64,000 bases of DNA, from assembly GCA_963693085.1 (NCBI GenBank), contig OY856413.1:473063379-473127378 (forward strand), given 5' to 3'. This document shows positions 34,608-46,752 of the stretch, in pieces. The position numbers and the translations under genes are program-made. Source of the stretch: Alisma plantago-aquatica. Its lineage: Eukaryota; Streptophyta; Magnoliopsida; Alismatales; Alismataceae. Position 1 is the stretch's first letter, and each line of letters opens with the position of its first letter. The notes below the pieces were generated by a model. That model worked only from the letters and a program-made list of their open reading frames with translations. It was not told where the DNA came from and did not search any database.

Positions 34608-35457
34608 TTATCTCCCCCTTATCCTTGCCACTTTCCCCCTTCTCTTCCTTAGTGACGAGGCTATACTCTTTTCCTCTTATTCCTCTCAATTATTCACAAT
34701 TAAAAGAAAAGCAAATTAAGCACCTTAAATCATTTTATAATAATATCCATTTTTTAGTGGAAATTCTTTTTCTTATAATAAGGTGAGTGGAATTTTCACC
34801 TCCTTAGGATATTTCGTGGTCCTTGCAAATCTCAAGGACGTACAAACACATCTGAATCCAACCATTTTAATTTTGGTTGAAGGCCCTTTAATTAATACAT
34901 TTATTTTTGCACTAAATTGAATTAGGGTTTCAATTAGGATTAAATCTTGATTATTTTAATATCAAGATTCTCTCTCCTCCAACTTAATTCAAATGAGGCT
35001 CCCCTCTCATTTGCTTTTGCTCTACATGATGACAAGAAACATTAGGGACCTTATTGAAGTGGTAATTTGCATATTGAACCCTAGGTTTTGGGTAAATTGC
35101 ACATATACCAAAACTAGGTTTTAATGCACAAACATTGCTTTATCAGCTCTTTCTTGGTACTCAGGCTTACATAAGCCATACATCTACGTCATTTTCACTC
35201 TTATGATGCTTCAACACATGAGGAACATATTATCATGCACAATTTTCAATTTAACCCCTCAACTTGGGTAATTTGCACTTTAGTCCAAAATAAGCAGAAC
35301 ATTGATTTCAATAATATTCAAGAAGGACTAGAATTGCAACATAAGTTCCTGTTGAGACCTAATTACTTTTCATAAGATAAGATTAACATATAATCACCTC
35401 TCTTAATCAAAACACCTAGGGTTAAAGCATAACCCAGGTCAGGTATGTTACAATAAT

Positions 35458-38400
35458 GGAGACAAATTCAGTAGGGTACCTAATGGCAGCAGTTCAGTGG
35501 TAGTGGAGGTAGAGGACATTGTCAGGCATTGTAGGCAAGTTCTTCTAGATAGGTGGCATAGTTCATGGATGAAAATAGGTGATAGATCGATTCTATGCCA
35601 TGACTCAACCAAAGGGAGTAGTCAATCCATCAGTCATGATAGGTCAAATGGAATATTTTCATTCTGACTTTTCTACATCTTCTTTTGTATCTGCTTTAGT
35701 TGTCTTGGGTACGACACACTCTTGTATCACCAGAGAGGTGATATGTAGTTGTTCCTTTCTTATTAGTCATATAATTGATAGTCTCCTTATAGAAACCACT
35801 CTTGTTGGTTACGTTGATTTACGGGAGGTGTGTCCATCATGTGTTCTTTCTTTCTCGAGATGTAGCATTCAAGTGGATCGTATACCACTTGACATGCATG
35901 GATATGATGTGATCCTTGGGATGGATATCTTGGAGAAATACTGGGTGGTCTTGTATTATAGTTCCAAGATGATGACATTTCATGATGGTGTTGTTTCATG
36001 GATATTCTAAGGAGATAGGAAAATCCTTCTGACGTGCTTGATTTCCGCTATGATAGCAGAGAGGTTGTTGAGGTAGGGGTGTGCGATTTTCTTCACTCAA
36101 GTGGTGGATACCAAGGTGAGGAGTCCTAGTATGTGGGAGGTGCCTATTGTGCAGAGTTCGAGGATGTCTTTCTTGAAGAGTTTCCTAGTTATCCCCCTCT
36201 AAGAGAGAATGACTTTGAGATCAATCTTGTTCCTTGTACATAGCTGATAGCATAGTCACCGTACAAGATGGCACCAATAGAGATTTAGGAGATAGAGAAG
36301 TAGTTGCAAGAACTGTTAGATACATGCTTTATTGGACCTGCTGCTTCCCCTTAGGGTGCTCCCATGTTGTTTGTGAAGAAGTATTATTCTATGAGGTTGT
36401 GCATCGACTATTGGTAGTTGAATAAGGTGACGATAAAAAACAAGTACATGTTGTTGAGGATAGATAATATGTTTGATCAGTTGTGAGGTGTTGCGGTGTT
36501 CTAAAAGATAGATCTGAGTTCAGGATACCATTAGTTGTGGATCAAGGTGGATGGCATACCCAAGTCATCTTTTATGACTAGGTATGGTCATTATGAGTTT
36601 TTGGTTCTGTCGTTTGGGTTGACCATCATGCCAACAATGTTGATTTTTTGATGAACATAGTGTTTAGGTTATATCTTGACCACTTTGTGGGAGTGTTCAT
36701 TGATGACATCCTGATATACTCTAGATACAACCATTGGAATGAACAACATCTACAATAAGCATTGACTTTGTTGAGGAAGCACAAGTTGTATGCCAAGTTC
36801 AGCAAGTGCAAATTCTATATGAAGGAGTTGTTTTTTTAGGACACGTGATATCTTCTAGAGGTATTTCTGTGGACCAAAAGAAGGTGGAGTCCATGTTGGA
36901 GTGGGAGCAACCTAAGATGTTAATGGAGGTTTATAGTTTCTATTGTTTGGCATGCTACTACATGAGGTTTATCAATAAAATTAGTGTTGTGGCATTACTC
37001 CTAATCAAGTTGATGAGAAAAGGTGTGCCTTTTGTTTGAGTTGACAAGTATCAATAGTCCTTTCATCTTTTGCAGGAGAAGTTGACTAGTACACCGATGT
37101 TAGTTCTTCCAGCGTAATGGAAAGGCTATGTTGTCTTCTATAATGTGTCAAATAATGGCTTGAGATGTGTGTTGATGCAGGACAAGAACATGATTTCTTT
37201 TGCTTCATGGAAGCTTAAGAAATACAAGGAGAACTACTCTACGCATGATCCAAAGCTTGCAGATGTGGTCCATGCTTTGAAGATATGGAGACATTACCTT
37301 TGTGGTGAGAACTGTCAGATCTTCACCAACCACAAGAACCTTCAGTATATCTTCTTGAAGTAGGACCCAAACATGTGATAGAGGATATGGATGGAGTTGA
37401 TCAAGGACTATGATTGCACCATACAATAACATCCAGGGAAGGCAAATGAGATGGTTGATGTGTTGAGCATGAAGTCTTTTTCATCATCATCTGCTGACAA
37501 TACATAATTATACTCCTTGGTGTGCCATAAGAGAGACATGTTGGTGTTGTTACGAGTGATGAACATGAAGTTGGAAGTGTCCTTGTTGGAGGCCTTGATA
37601 GCCAGTTGTAGGTGAAGCCTATGTCGATACAGTAGATCAGAGATGTGCAACGTGATGATACCATGATACAACAGATTTGATCAAAGTTTGGCAACTAGAA
37701 GTGTGAGGGATTCCATGCGAGGATGGGACAGTTTGTTCCATGATAGGACAATGGTGCCAGATGTTGATGGGTTGAGGAAGTTGGTTCTTGAGGAGGTTCA
37801 CTCTTCGATGTATGTGATGGATCTACGTAGTATCAAGATGTACACACAACTTGAAGGATCTGTATTGGTGACCTGTCTTGAAGCATGATGTAGATGAGTT
37901 TGTGGCAAGGTGTCTAGTGTGTCAGCAGGTCAAGGTTGAGCATCAGAAGCATGTAGGGACATTGCAACCATTACCTATTTTGTAGTGGAAATGGGATCAT
38001 GTCACTATAAAATTTGTTGCTGGTCTTCCTAGGACACCCAAAGGCCATGATTTCATTTGGGTGATAGTGGAAAGTTTGACTAAGTCAGTGCACTTCTTGC
38101 CAATCAAGATGACGTAAACAATATAGAAGTTGGCACATGTGTATGTGGATGAGATAGTGTGTTTGCATGGTATCCAAGTGACGATAGTGTCGGACAGAGG
38201 TCCTTAATTTACCATCCTTTTTGGGAGCGTTTGCACACAACCATGGGTACATAGTTGAGGTTAGGTACAAAATTTCATCCACTGATAGATGGACAGTCTG
38301 AGAGGACCATTCAAATCTCTGATGATCTCTTAAGAGATTGTGTTCTGTAGTTTTTGGGAAGTTGGGATGTGCACCTGAGCTTGATCGAGTTTGCCTACAA

Positions 38401-39040
38401 TGACAACTATCATATAAGTATAGACATGGTGTCGTATGAAGCTTTTTACAGAAGGTGTTGTCACTCACCATGGTGAGTATCATCTTTTGGGTCCTGAGCT
38501 AGTAAAGTAGACTATCAAGAACATCAAAGTGATACAACGGTAGCTGAAACCAGCTAAGGATAGATAAAAGTCTTATTTTGATAATCATCATAGGCCTTTG
38601 GAGTTTCAAGTGGGAGACAAGATGTATCTCAAGGTCTCTCCTTGGAAAAGTGTGTTGAGGCTTGGGAAGAAGGGTAAGTTGGCTCCCAGGTATATGGGAC
38701 CTTACCCTGTAGTGGCACGTTTTGGGAAGGTGGCTTACAAGTTGGAGCTACCACTATAGTTGCACAGGTTGCATCCTGTCTTTCATGTTTCAATGTTGAG
38801 GAAGTGCCATCCATATACATAACAAGTGTTGCAGCCTATAGAGGTTGAGTTGGAGGAGGATGTGTCATATGTTGAGGGTATGTTGTTGATCCTAGATAGG
38901 AGGGTGAAGAAGTTTAATAAGAAGGGAATAGTGTTGTTTAAAGTTTTATGGTATCACTATGGTGTGTAGGAAGCCACGTGGGAGTTAGAGGACATGATGT
39001 GTATGTAGGATTTTGGGGGCAGAATCTTTGTTAGCGGCTT
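35458..39040 (+). pseudogene. pol: Chromovirus pol: protease, RT, RNase H, integrase, chromodomain-like end, degenerate
   Basis: Family blocks appear in order in shifting frames. Protease (35650-35990) reads VLGTTHSCIT where the family has an Asp-containing motif, and VILGMDIL follows. RT (36250-36960) has [62 protein letters not shown] and the active site FIDDILIYS (36696-36722). RNase H (37030-37370) shows ENYSTHDPKLADVVHALKIW. Integrase (37880-38480) has LVCQQVKVEHQKH and GLPRTPKGHDF. The end carries APRYMGPYPVVARFGKVAYKL and HRLHPVFHVSMLRK, then a chromodomain-like FKVLWYHYGV-EATWELED (38930-38995). Dozens of stops, many TAG in place of CAG, disable it. Confidence 0.87.
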
Positions 39041-39045
39041 ATGGT

Positions 39046-42000
39046 TGTAAGACCCCTAACCTAGATTTATGCTTGATCTTGCTTGTTTATCATAATAAGA
39101 TGCTTAAAACCTTAATCTAATCACTTTATATGCTTAAATAACATGTGGAATGCTTGTGTTTTCAGTTTGGTCCAGTTTGGATGTTGTTTGATCCAGTTAT
39201 ACATATATGTATTATTTTGGACCAAATTGCAATTTACCCATGTTTAGGGTTTATCTTTCCATTTGTCACATGTTTTTGTGCCTCACATGTCTTGGCATCA
39301 TGTTAGAGAGAGATTGGCACCCCATATATTTGTTGAACCTTGGTTTGATGAGGTGGCATCATTCTAGAGTTTTCTTGGATGCCCTAGTTTGATGTTGACC
39401 TTGAGCGTTGACTGAACACGTCCCTTACTTTTTAGAGATCGCCTTGATGTTTATTTGACCTTTTTTCCTTTGGTAGATGAGATTTGAATGCACCTAGTGA
39501 TATTGGCAGTCAATGAGCCAAGATACCATAGGGACTGGTTTCTATGCAGTCGCTAGAGTTTTTTATCTCCCTGGGTTGCAATGTTTTCTTTGACCGATGG
39601 CCTTTTGTTTTCCCTTTGACTGATGGCTTTCTGAGCCTATTTAGGTTGTTGAGTTCTCTATTTTTAATTACCTTTGTTGTATGCATAGGTGTAGTGCTTG
39701 GATGGATGAGTTTTTAGGGACAAGTGGCACATGTTTTCATGACACCTAACCTCCCTTACCTCTCTCTACCTCTCTCTTTATATGCAAGTGATTCTTTTGC
39801 ACCCTCTTCTTTATCACTTCTCCTTGGATCTCATCTCTTGTGTTCTTAGTGGTGGATAAGATCTTGATCTTGGAGAAACTTGGTCGATCCATCTTGCTTG
39901 TGAGCTAGGGTTTTGGAGCAACTCTTCTTTGGTGATCCTTTGGTGTTCCTTGATCTTAGTAAGTGATCTCTCTTTCTTGGTCTTTGTTTTCTTACAACCC
40001 TACCTCTTTTATTAAATGAACCCATGGGTATCCATGGTGGTTCTTCTTGAGGAACTTCTCTCTTCTTGGATGAACTCATGGTTCTCCATGATAGTGCCTA
40101 AGATGGAGTTGAAGATCACATATATTCCTTATCTTTTTGTCCTAGGGTTTTCCCTCTTTATTGTGCTCCTTTAACCTAGGGTTTTGTTCTTCTCTCTGAG
40201 TTGATGCTAGATTGGCCTTGGATTTGATCAATCTTGGGTTTACCTCTCTTTCCTTGGAGCATTTTGTTGTTGGAAATGTTCATCCTTGTGAAGGGGGGTT
40301 ATATAACCCTCTCCTTGATTATTGTCACACTTAACCTTCCATGATAATGATCTATCTCTAAAACGTGGTTCTAAGTAGTATGATGATAATATCTTGAGTT
40401 AGGGTTGGTGATTATGTGGTGACCTTGAGTAGATAAATTCCTTTCTATAAACCCTAATCTAGTGCATGTTTAGCTTGTTTATGATGGAGGTGTTGGTTCT
40501 TACATGCACATGCTAAATATTGGTTTTCTTCTCATGACCATAGTTTGTTTCTCTTGCTTGATTAAGGTGTTTTTGGTTACATGTTTGATGGATAAATGAT
40601 TAATTTTTTTTCTCTTGAATCATGGTTAAGTTTATATTATGTTAATGATCAAATTTAGGGTTTTGGTGATGACCTTCTTCTTGTGCTTTGCACTTTGGTG
40701 ATTTTCAATTTCATGGTGGTGATCAATATGGGAATATGAGAGAAAGATTTCTTCCCCCCCTCTCACATGCCTGTGGTGGAGGATGAATGTCTGGGAGGGT
40801 GGTAAATCAAGGCGAAAGCTGGGATTTGAACCCGAGTCCCTTTGTTAGGGAACACCATGCTTGACCACTTGAACCACTCCTTGTCGACATGGTGGATGAT
40901 GATCAATATGTTTGAGCATTTGGTGGATGGTTTTCTCTCTATTGATGATCACTAAGTTAAATCTCATGACTTGGTCAATGAGTTATCCCATGTCTCTTCA
41001 GTCGCCATGTTTTGGAGCTAAGCGGTCACTCAAGATTATTTTCTTATGCAGACAGAGAGATGTTATTTGAGGATGGTCGCTATGTATGTTGATGATTTCT
41101 TTATGATGGATGAAGTGTTGATGTCAGCCTTTGGTAGTTGAAGTGGTAAGGCTCCATTCAATAGCCAAGTTTTCTTCGACCTGGTACCCTTCAGACGATG
41201 ACATGCTTTATTTCTCTTTGGTCACAGTGGGTTGATCAATGTGGTCGATGAGAGTGATCTGCCTCTTCGACCAATGGAAATTGTGTGACCTATTCCTCTT
41301 TAGTCGATGAGAATTTCTGGACATATATTTTCCTTGTGTGATTGACCTAGTGATGATGGTGGTTGACCCATTTGCTTCCAAGAAAGTTGGATATGATGAT
41401 AATTAGGGTTTAATGTTAGTTGTTGATTAGAAACCCTAATTCAGTTAACTATGTTGAAACCTAACCCTAATGGTGAGTACATAATGATGTTGCTTAGTCA
41501 CTTGAGTAATTAGCATGTTGACAGAATGCTTTCTCTCTCCTAAACTATTGTAACCCTAATCTGCTATCTTGTGAATATCATAAGTGCACAATGTAAGAAT
41601 GTGTTGAGATTATGTAACAATTATGAGGTGATGATGATGAGCCTTGATGAGGCATGGAGAACTAATGATGTTCTTGTAGGGAATAATGTGAATGGTCTTA
41701 TGACTTTGACAATGTCTTTGTGTCTATTGAGGTGATATCCTCTGGTGATGTGATTAGGGAATGATATCCCAGGATAATGTGATAGTGGTGATGGTCTTAT
41801 GAGTGGCAATGGAATAGTGCCATGTGGTGATGTGATAATCTCAATGTTTCATACATTTTCTATCTTTTGAAGTTGCAATCTACCCTAACCTTTATAGAAT
41901 TTTTTTTGGGTTTGCTCGTAACTAGATTGATGCAATGAAGGACACTCAATTAGCATTAACTAATCAAGTGGAACCCTAATTATGTAGTTTCCTTGGCCAT

Positions 42001-43245
42001 AGACCCATTCTAGTGTCAAAACTTCCTAGATGGTGAAATGAGTATTCCTAATGGAAACTTAGAGTGCATACTATCGAGTATGCGAGGTACAAGTGACTAG
42101 GTGTCCTTTCCATCTTGACTCCATGGTTTTTGAGGATCATTATGGTCATCTCTTGGCAGGAGAACGAATGTGGTTGTGTCTCAATGTATATGATATGATA
42201 GAAGATAACTGTGATTGTACATCAGATGTTTGGGTTTGTATACCCTGTTCACTAGTGTCGTGACCTATATACCAAGGCAGTCTATGTTGTTTTGTAGTTG
42301 GACTTTATATGTCACTACAGAATACTCGTACTAAATGTGGCCAGAGGAGATCATAGGAGTCTGGATCTCCTAGATCTTGTATGTCACTATTTCCAACTTA
42401 GCAGTGGACAGTTGGAGTATGAATGCTATACCTCATCTCCTCAGGGCTTAAAAGACATAACATAGTTGTGTAGTATATTGGTTTAGGGTTAAACATGATT
42501 CACATTGGATGTTTACCCTTGCCTTGTTTCTAATACTTCCCAATTAATATATAATGTGGTAAGAGAAGTTAACTATTATACATATTCTTCATATTCCTTC
42601 TTATCTTGTTACTATGATTATCTGTTGAAGTTGCTTAACCTGTGTAATCAGTTTAATTTATTCATTTAGCTAAATCTGCTCATAAATACTTAATATGTTG
42701 TAACAATAAATATTGTTGTAGCAATAACCATTGGTGAGAGTTACATCTCTCCCTGGAATGTTGGTCTCACCCTATGGGTTTCCACATCTTTTTAGGTGGT
42801 CATCAATGACATGGAATATATTATGTTGTTGATGAAGAGCAGCTCAGAGATAAGTAGACATAGAAGGTTGGATGTTGCTTGTGTCATTGTAGAGTCATGC
42901 GTGTCATCCTCATACTCTTAGGTCCTAGAAGGGATGTGTTTTGTAGCTATTGCACAATGATACGTGTTTTGGAAGTATGTTATGGTTTGTATATGTGGCT
43001 TATACATGTGAAATATATATCTTTTGTAACAAGTGTGTGGACGATGGCCATTGCACATATATAAATACCTAGTATGGTATGTGATGTGTTACATGTTATG
43101 GAACTTGATGTAATCTATTTCTTCATAGTGATGGTTATATGATATCAATTTTAATTTACCTAGTTTTATGGTAGTGTGGTTGTTCATCTTTTGATTGTGC
43201 ACTTTGTTTTGATTTATTTTGTCAGTATGGCATCAATGTGCCACA
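39046..43245 (+). repeat. 3' LTR of the chromovirus-type element
   Basis: TGTAAGACCCC...GTGCCACA, 4200 bp. Its right 1.7 kb aligns with 17999-19607; the left 2.5 kb has no partner in the window because the CACTA element displaced it. A TATA-like TTTATATG is at 39777-39784 with a pyrimidine-rich stretch before it. No real gene; one SINE is nested at 40731. The 5 bp following (ACTAC) separate it from the next LTR. Confidence 0.83.
40731..40887 (-). mobile_element. tRNA-derived SINE (minus orientation) in the chromovirus LTR
   Basis: On the minus strand a pol III A-box-like TGGTTCAAGTGG and a B box GGTTCAAATCC (plus strand 40822-40832) are suitably spaced. The flanks are near-identical: CATGGTGGTGATCAATATG at 40712-40730 and the same with a 3-bp insertion at 40888-40910. 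The body is about 157 bp. Confidence 0.72.
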
Positions 43246-43250
43246 ACTAC

Positions 43251-44664
43251 TGTTGACTTGAGAGTTATACATTGTCCATATTTTGATAATGACTTAACTA
43301 TTCCATTGATATGTTACTGATATGTTTGTTTAAGATAAATTTAAAGTATTAGGTACATGAAAAGGATCAAATTCACCAAGGCTAGCTTGTCGAAGTTCAA
43401 GTCAAAAGAAATACAAACACACTTTTGTGAAAAACACTCCAAATCACCTTAGAATATTTTTCTAATCATTTATATTGATGATATGACTTGTAACAAAGAT
43501 GAGAAAAAATTAGGGACACTTGATTCCATCGTTTGATCACTTTAAAATCATTTTAGAAAATTCATCACAACAACTTTACTGGACGAGTTTGAATCTTGAC
43601 CTATCAGTGATGGATTTTTGGAAATGATTGCATCAGTCGAGTTGTACACTCACAGAACTTGACCGACCAAATTTCTGTACAAAGTTGATTTTGGTGAATT
43701 GGTCGAGTTATCCCAGGACAAACTCAATCAATCATTTGAAAATTGGCTTTGTCAGATAGTGGATCAGTTGAGTTACCATTATTGAAACTTGACCGAATAT
43801 ATTGTATGGAAAATATAAAAAAGTGATTCCAATCATTGGAGAGTTGTTAGAATTGAAAATATGTTTGTTGCAAGTTTCAAAATAGCTAGATTTCATTCTT
43901 AAGTGATACCACACTCAAAGGAACACCCCCATCTATAAATAGGACCTCTTGGAGTTCATTCTAAGGTTTCTCATTCAAGATATCATTGGTCCTTGCTATA
44001 GTTGAGTGTGTTAAACCCCTTTGAGTCCCTTTCTCTCTCTCATTTACCTCATTGTTATTTTGTAAAGCTCTCCATCTTTCCATCTTCCCAATCCCTTTCT
44101 CAATGAGAAAAGGCTGAAGTGGTCTTCTCATAGTGAAGGAGGAGTTGTTGTTGTTCTTCAAGGTTGAAGAAGGTGTGAAGATCTTATTCAAGTGAAGTAG
44201 AAGGACAATACGGAAGATCCAAGGAGCTTGGTGGGTAATTCCTGAAGGTTGAAAACTTTTTGCAAGAAGGATATATCCTAGGAGAAGGAATTGAGCTACT
44301 TGTAAGAGTGGGTAAGACCTATTGTGAGGTAGAAGACTAGATCTTGGATAGGTAAGCCCTTAGGTTTAAAGTGGTCTTCTTGTATGTCTTATAATGGAAT
44401 ATAAGTATACATGGGTTGCAAAGTCCTAGAGTTTCACCTCTCTAGGTAGTGGACTGATGGTTTCCTATTTTTGAGATTGGAACCACTCTACATCACTTGT
44501 CCAAGTGTATGTTTCAATCTCTCTCATCCTTTATATGCTTATTTAGGTAGGATTCAAATTCACCTTTAGTAATTGGTTTTAAATTGATATAATTTTAAGG
44601 TCTAACTTTTCTTGTGCAAGTTTTGAAGCTCTATACACCCCCCTCTAGAGCCCTTGATCCAACA
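43251..44664 (+). repeat. LTR1 (5' LTR of SIRE-like element A)
   Basis: TGTTGACTTGAG...GATCCAACA, 1414 bp, TATAAATA at 43934-43941. Clearly related to 50899-52348 and 60719-62179 but more diverged than those two are from each other. It contains several TCGAGTT and CTTGACCGA motifs at 43580-43800. Confidence 0.88.
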
Positions 44665-44666
44665 AG

Positions 44667-44678
44667 TGGTAGCAAAGC
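44667..44678 (+). other. Primer binding site of element A, mutated
   Basis: TGGTAGCAAAGC lies two bases after LTR1 and differs from TGGTATCAGAGC at two positions. Element B keeps the exact sequence. Confidence 0.8.
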
Positions 44679-44715
44679 AAGGATCTTCTCCAACATAATC
44701 CTTTGAGATGAGAAG

Positions 44716-46740
44716 ATGGGTGAGAACCTACTTGTTTCCCTCTACCTAGAGGGAAGCTTCTCCATGTGTCCCTCGGTCTTCGATGACACCAACTTCCTCT
44801 ATTGTAAGCGGAGGATGCAATTGTACATCCAGGGAATGAATTTTGACATGTGGAAAGTGATGATTGAAACCTACAAGGAGTTATTCAAAGCTATATCCAC
44901 TTAGGATGAAGCAGCTCTAAAGAATGTACAACTCAATGCCAAATCTATTAGCATCCTCTATGTTTTCCTCACTCCATCTGAATTTAGCCACATCTCCACA
45001 TGAGACACAACCCATGAGATATGGGACAAGTTATGCATCACTTATGAAGGCACAAAGCAAGTGAAGGAGGGAAAGATCTACATGTTGAACAACCTCCTAG
45101 AAAACTTCAAGATGGGGGAAGAAATAAGGAGTTGTCGAGATGTACTCAAGGCTCAACATCATCATCAATGGCCTTGAAGCCTTGGGACACACTTTGGATA
45201 GAAGATCTATCAACTTAAAGATCCTTCGGTCTCTTCTAAAGAGATGGGAGTCCAAGGTGACCTCCATAGAATAAGAGAGAAGTCTTGGTGATCTTCCAAC
45301 CGATGTGCTTATTAGCAATCTACAAGCTCATGATCCAAGACTTAACAAGCAAGAAGAGGAGGCAAACCAAGAAGAAAAGGAATCAAGGAAGATCAAAGAT
45401 AGTGCCTTCAAAGCTCAAGTTAAGGCTCTCATTCTTCAACAACAACTTGCATGCCAGACCTCTCCTTCCTTCTCTAGTGAAGGCAATGGACCTAGTGAGC
45501 ATGAAGCCAACTTCTCTAAGGGAAAGCAATCTTCCTCATCTACTCCAAGGTGCTACACATGTGGTATAAAAGGACATAACAAGAGTGAATGTCCTTAGAC
45601 TAGAAAGTCACACCACAAGAGCATATCCAGGAAGGAGGAAGATCACAAGAAAGATAGAGAATACAAGAGGAAGGACAAGAAGGATACGAGGAATAAAGAT
45701 GTAGCTCATGCCGCATGGGAAGGATCATCCTACAGTGGCTCAAGCTCCGATGAAGATGGAGAATGCCACCTTGCACTCATGGCCTCCACAAGTGAAGGTT
45801 TTGGTGAGGTAATTGAGGTAAGTGAGGTAAATTTGCATAATTTAGATAAAGAAACTCTTATTGACATGCTTAATTCTACCTGTTCTTCTTATTCTGAATG
45901 TAAATATAAAAAGAAGATATTGGATAAAATCATTTGGTGACTTGTATGCTAAACTTGAAATTCGTGAGTAAAATGAAAAGAAACATAATGATATTTTTGA
46001 TTCCCTATAAGAGATTTTTTTTAATCTTGATCTCCAATACAATGGAGTTGAAGTAGATAATGGTGTCTATCTTAAGAACATGGCTACTCTTAGGGAAGAC
46101 ACCAAAAATTTCTTAATGAGCATGAGTTACTTAAAACTAAAAATGTTGAACTTAAGCTTATGAGTGATGCTCGTATGGATGAGAGAGATTTTTATCTCAA
46201 AGAGATTCAATTTAATAATCTAAAAATGCTAGGCTACTTTCTCAAGTAAATCAGTTATCTTCTAGACATATTTTGCCTAGTAATGATGTTGCTTCTGTCA
46301 CTCTTAAAAAGGATTCTTATTTAGCTAAAGCCCTCTATTTCGAGGTTGACCTTGTACATGCTAGAGATGATCTTTATAGTTTTTCTGCTACTATTATCTC
46401 TCTTACTGATGACAATCATAGACTTGGAGCCTCTCTGCAGATATTCCTTAAAGGGAAGAACTCCATAAATGAAATCCTTGATCACTCTACCAAACAAAGT
46501 GGTACTAGTGGTTTGGGATTTGTAGGGGGAGATCCTAAGGCAAGAAGTAAGGCCAAAGGTAAGAAAAAGAGTAAGGAAACTCCTTTCTTCCATGGAGAGT
46601 CTTCTGGCTCTAAAAATCCTATGATTTGTTCTCATTGCAAGAATGATGGTCATTATTCCACTTATTGTTCATACAAGCCTAAGGGGACCAAGCCAAATAT
46701 GAAATGGGTCCCCAAGATAACATCAGATCCCAAAGTTTGA
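44716..46740 (+). pseudogene. gag: Element A gag, two zinc knuckles, broken
   Basis: It starts at ATG 44716 (MGENLLVSLYLEGSFSM) with the copia Gag opening VFDDTNFLYCKRRMQLYIQG, and breaks at TAG 44902. UBN2 segments continue in shifting frames to a first CCHC knuckle, CYTCGIKGHNKSEC, at about 45550-45595. A Lys-rich stretch and a long, coiled-coil-prone section follow. A second CCHC knuckle, CSHCKNDGHYSTYC, is at about 46628-46668. The frame ends at TGA 46738, with another in-frame TGA at 46750, before the protease continues in the same frame. The same arrangement occurs in element B. Confidence 0.85.
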
Positions 46741-46752
46741 GTTGGGAACTGA

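Larger units (their letters stand above)
20770..35452 (-). mobile_element. Solo LTR of a gypsy-type element, minus orientation, containing a nested copia element
   Basis: Sequence begins TGTGGCATCC and ends ATGTTACA, flanked by identical 5-mers ATAAT at 20765-20769 and 35453-35457. On the minus strand it reads TGTAACATACC...GGATGCCACA, a start also seen at 62185. Without the copia element and one copy of its TSD it is about 5.5 kb, with no gag, pol, primer site or polypurine tract, so I call it a solo LTR. A TATA-like TTTATAAC lies on the minus strand near 25053-25060, about 1.2 kb from the LTR start. It holds several tandem and palindromic repeats. Confidence 0.75.
17999..43245 (+). mobile_element. 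Chromovirus-type Ty3/gypsy retrotransposon, split by nested insertions
   Basis: Gag (19696-20764) and pol (35458-39040) fragments lie between two copies of a long LTR: a right-hand part at 17999-19607 and a complete copy at 39046-43245. The primer site resembles initiator tRNA-Met. A chromodomain-like end to pol places it among chromoviruses, most like the Tekay/Del group. The left part of its 5' LTR should lie beyond the left end of the CACTA element. LTR divergence is high by eye, and the coding frame is riddled with stops, so it is the oldest layer here. Confidence 0.85.

Noticed and set aside
40822..40880. tRNA gene on the minus strand
   Set aside because: Same reasoning: pol III boxes with flanking duplications indicate a SINE, and no acceptor stem is evident.
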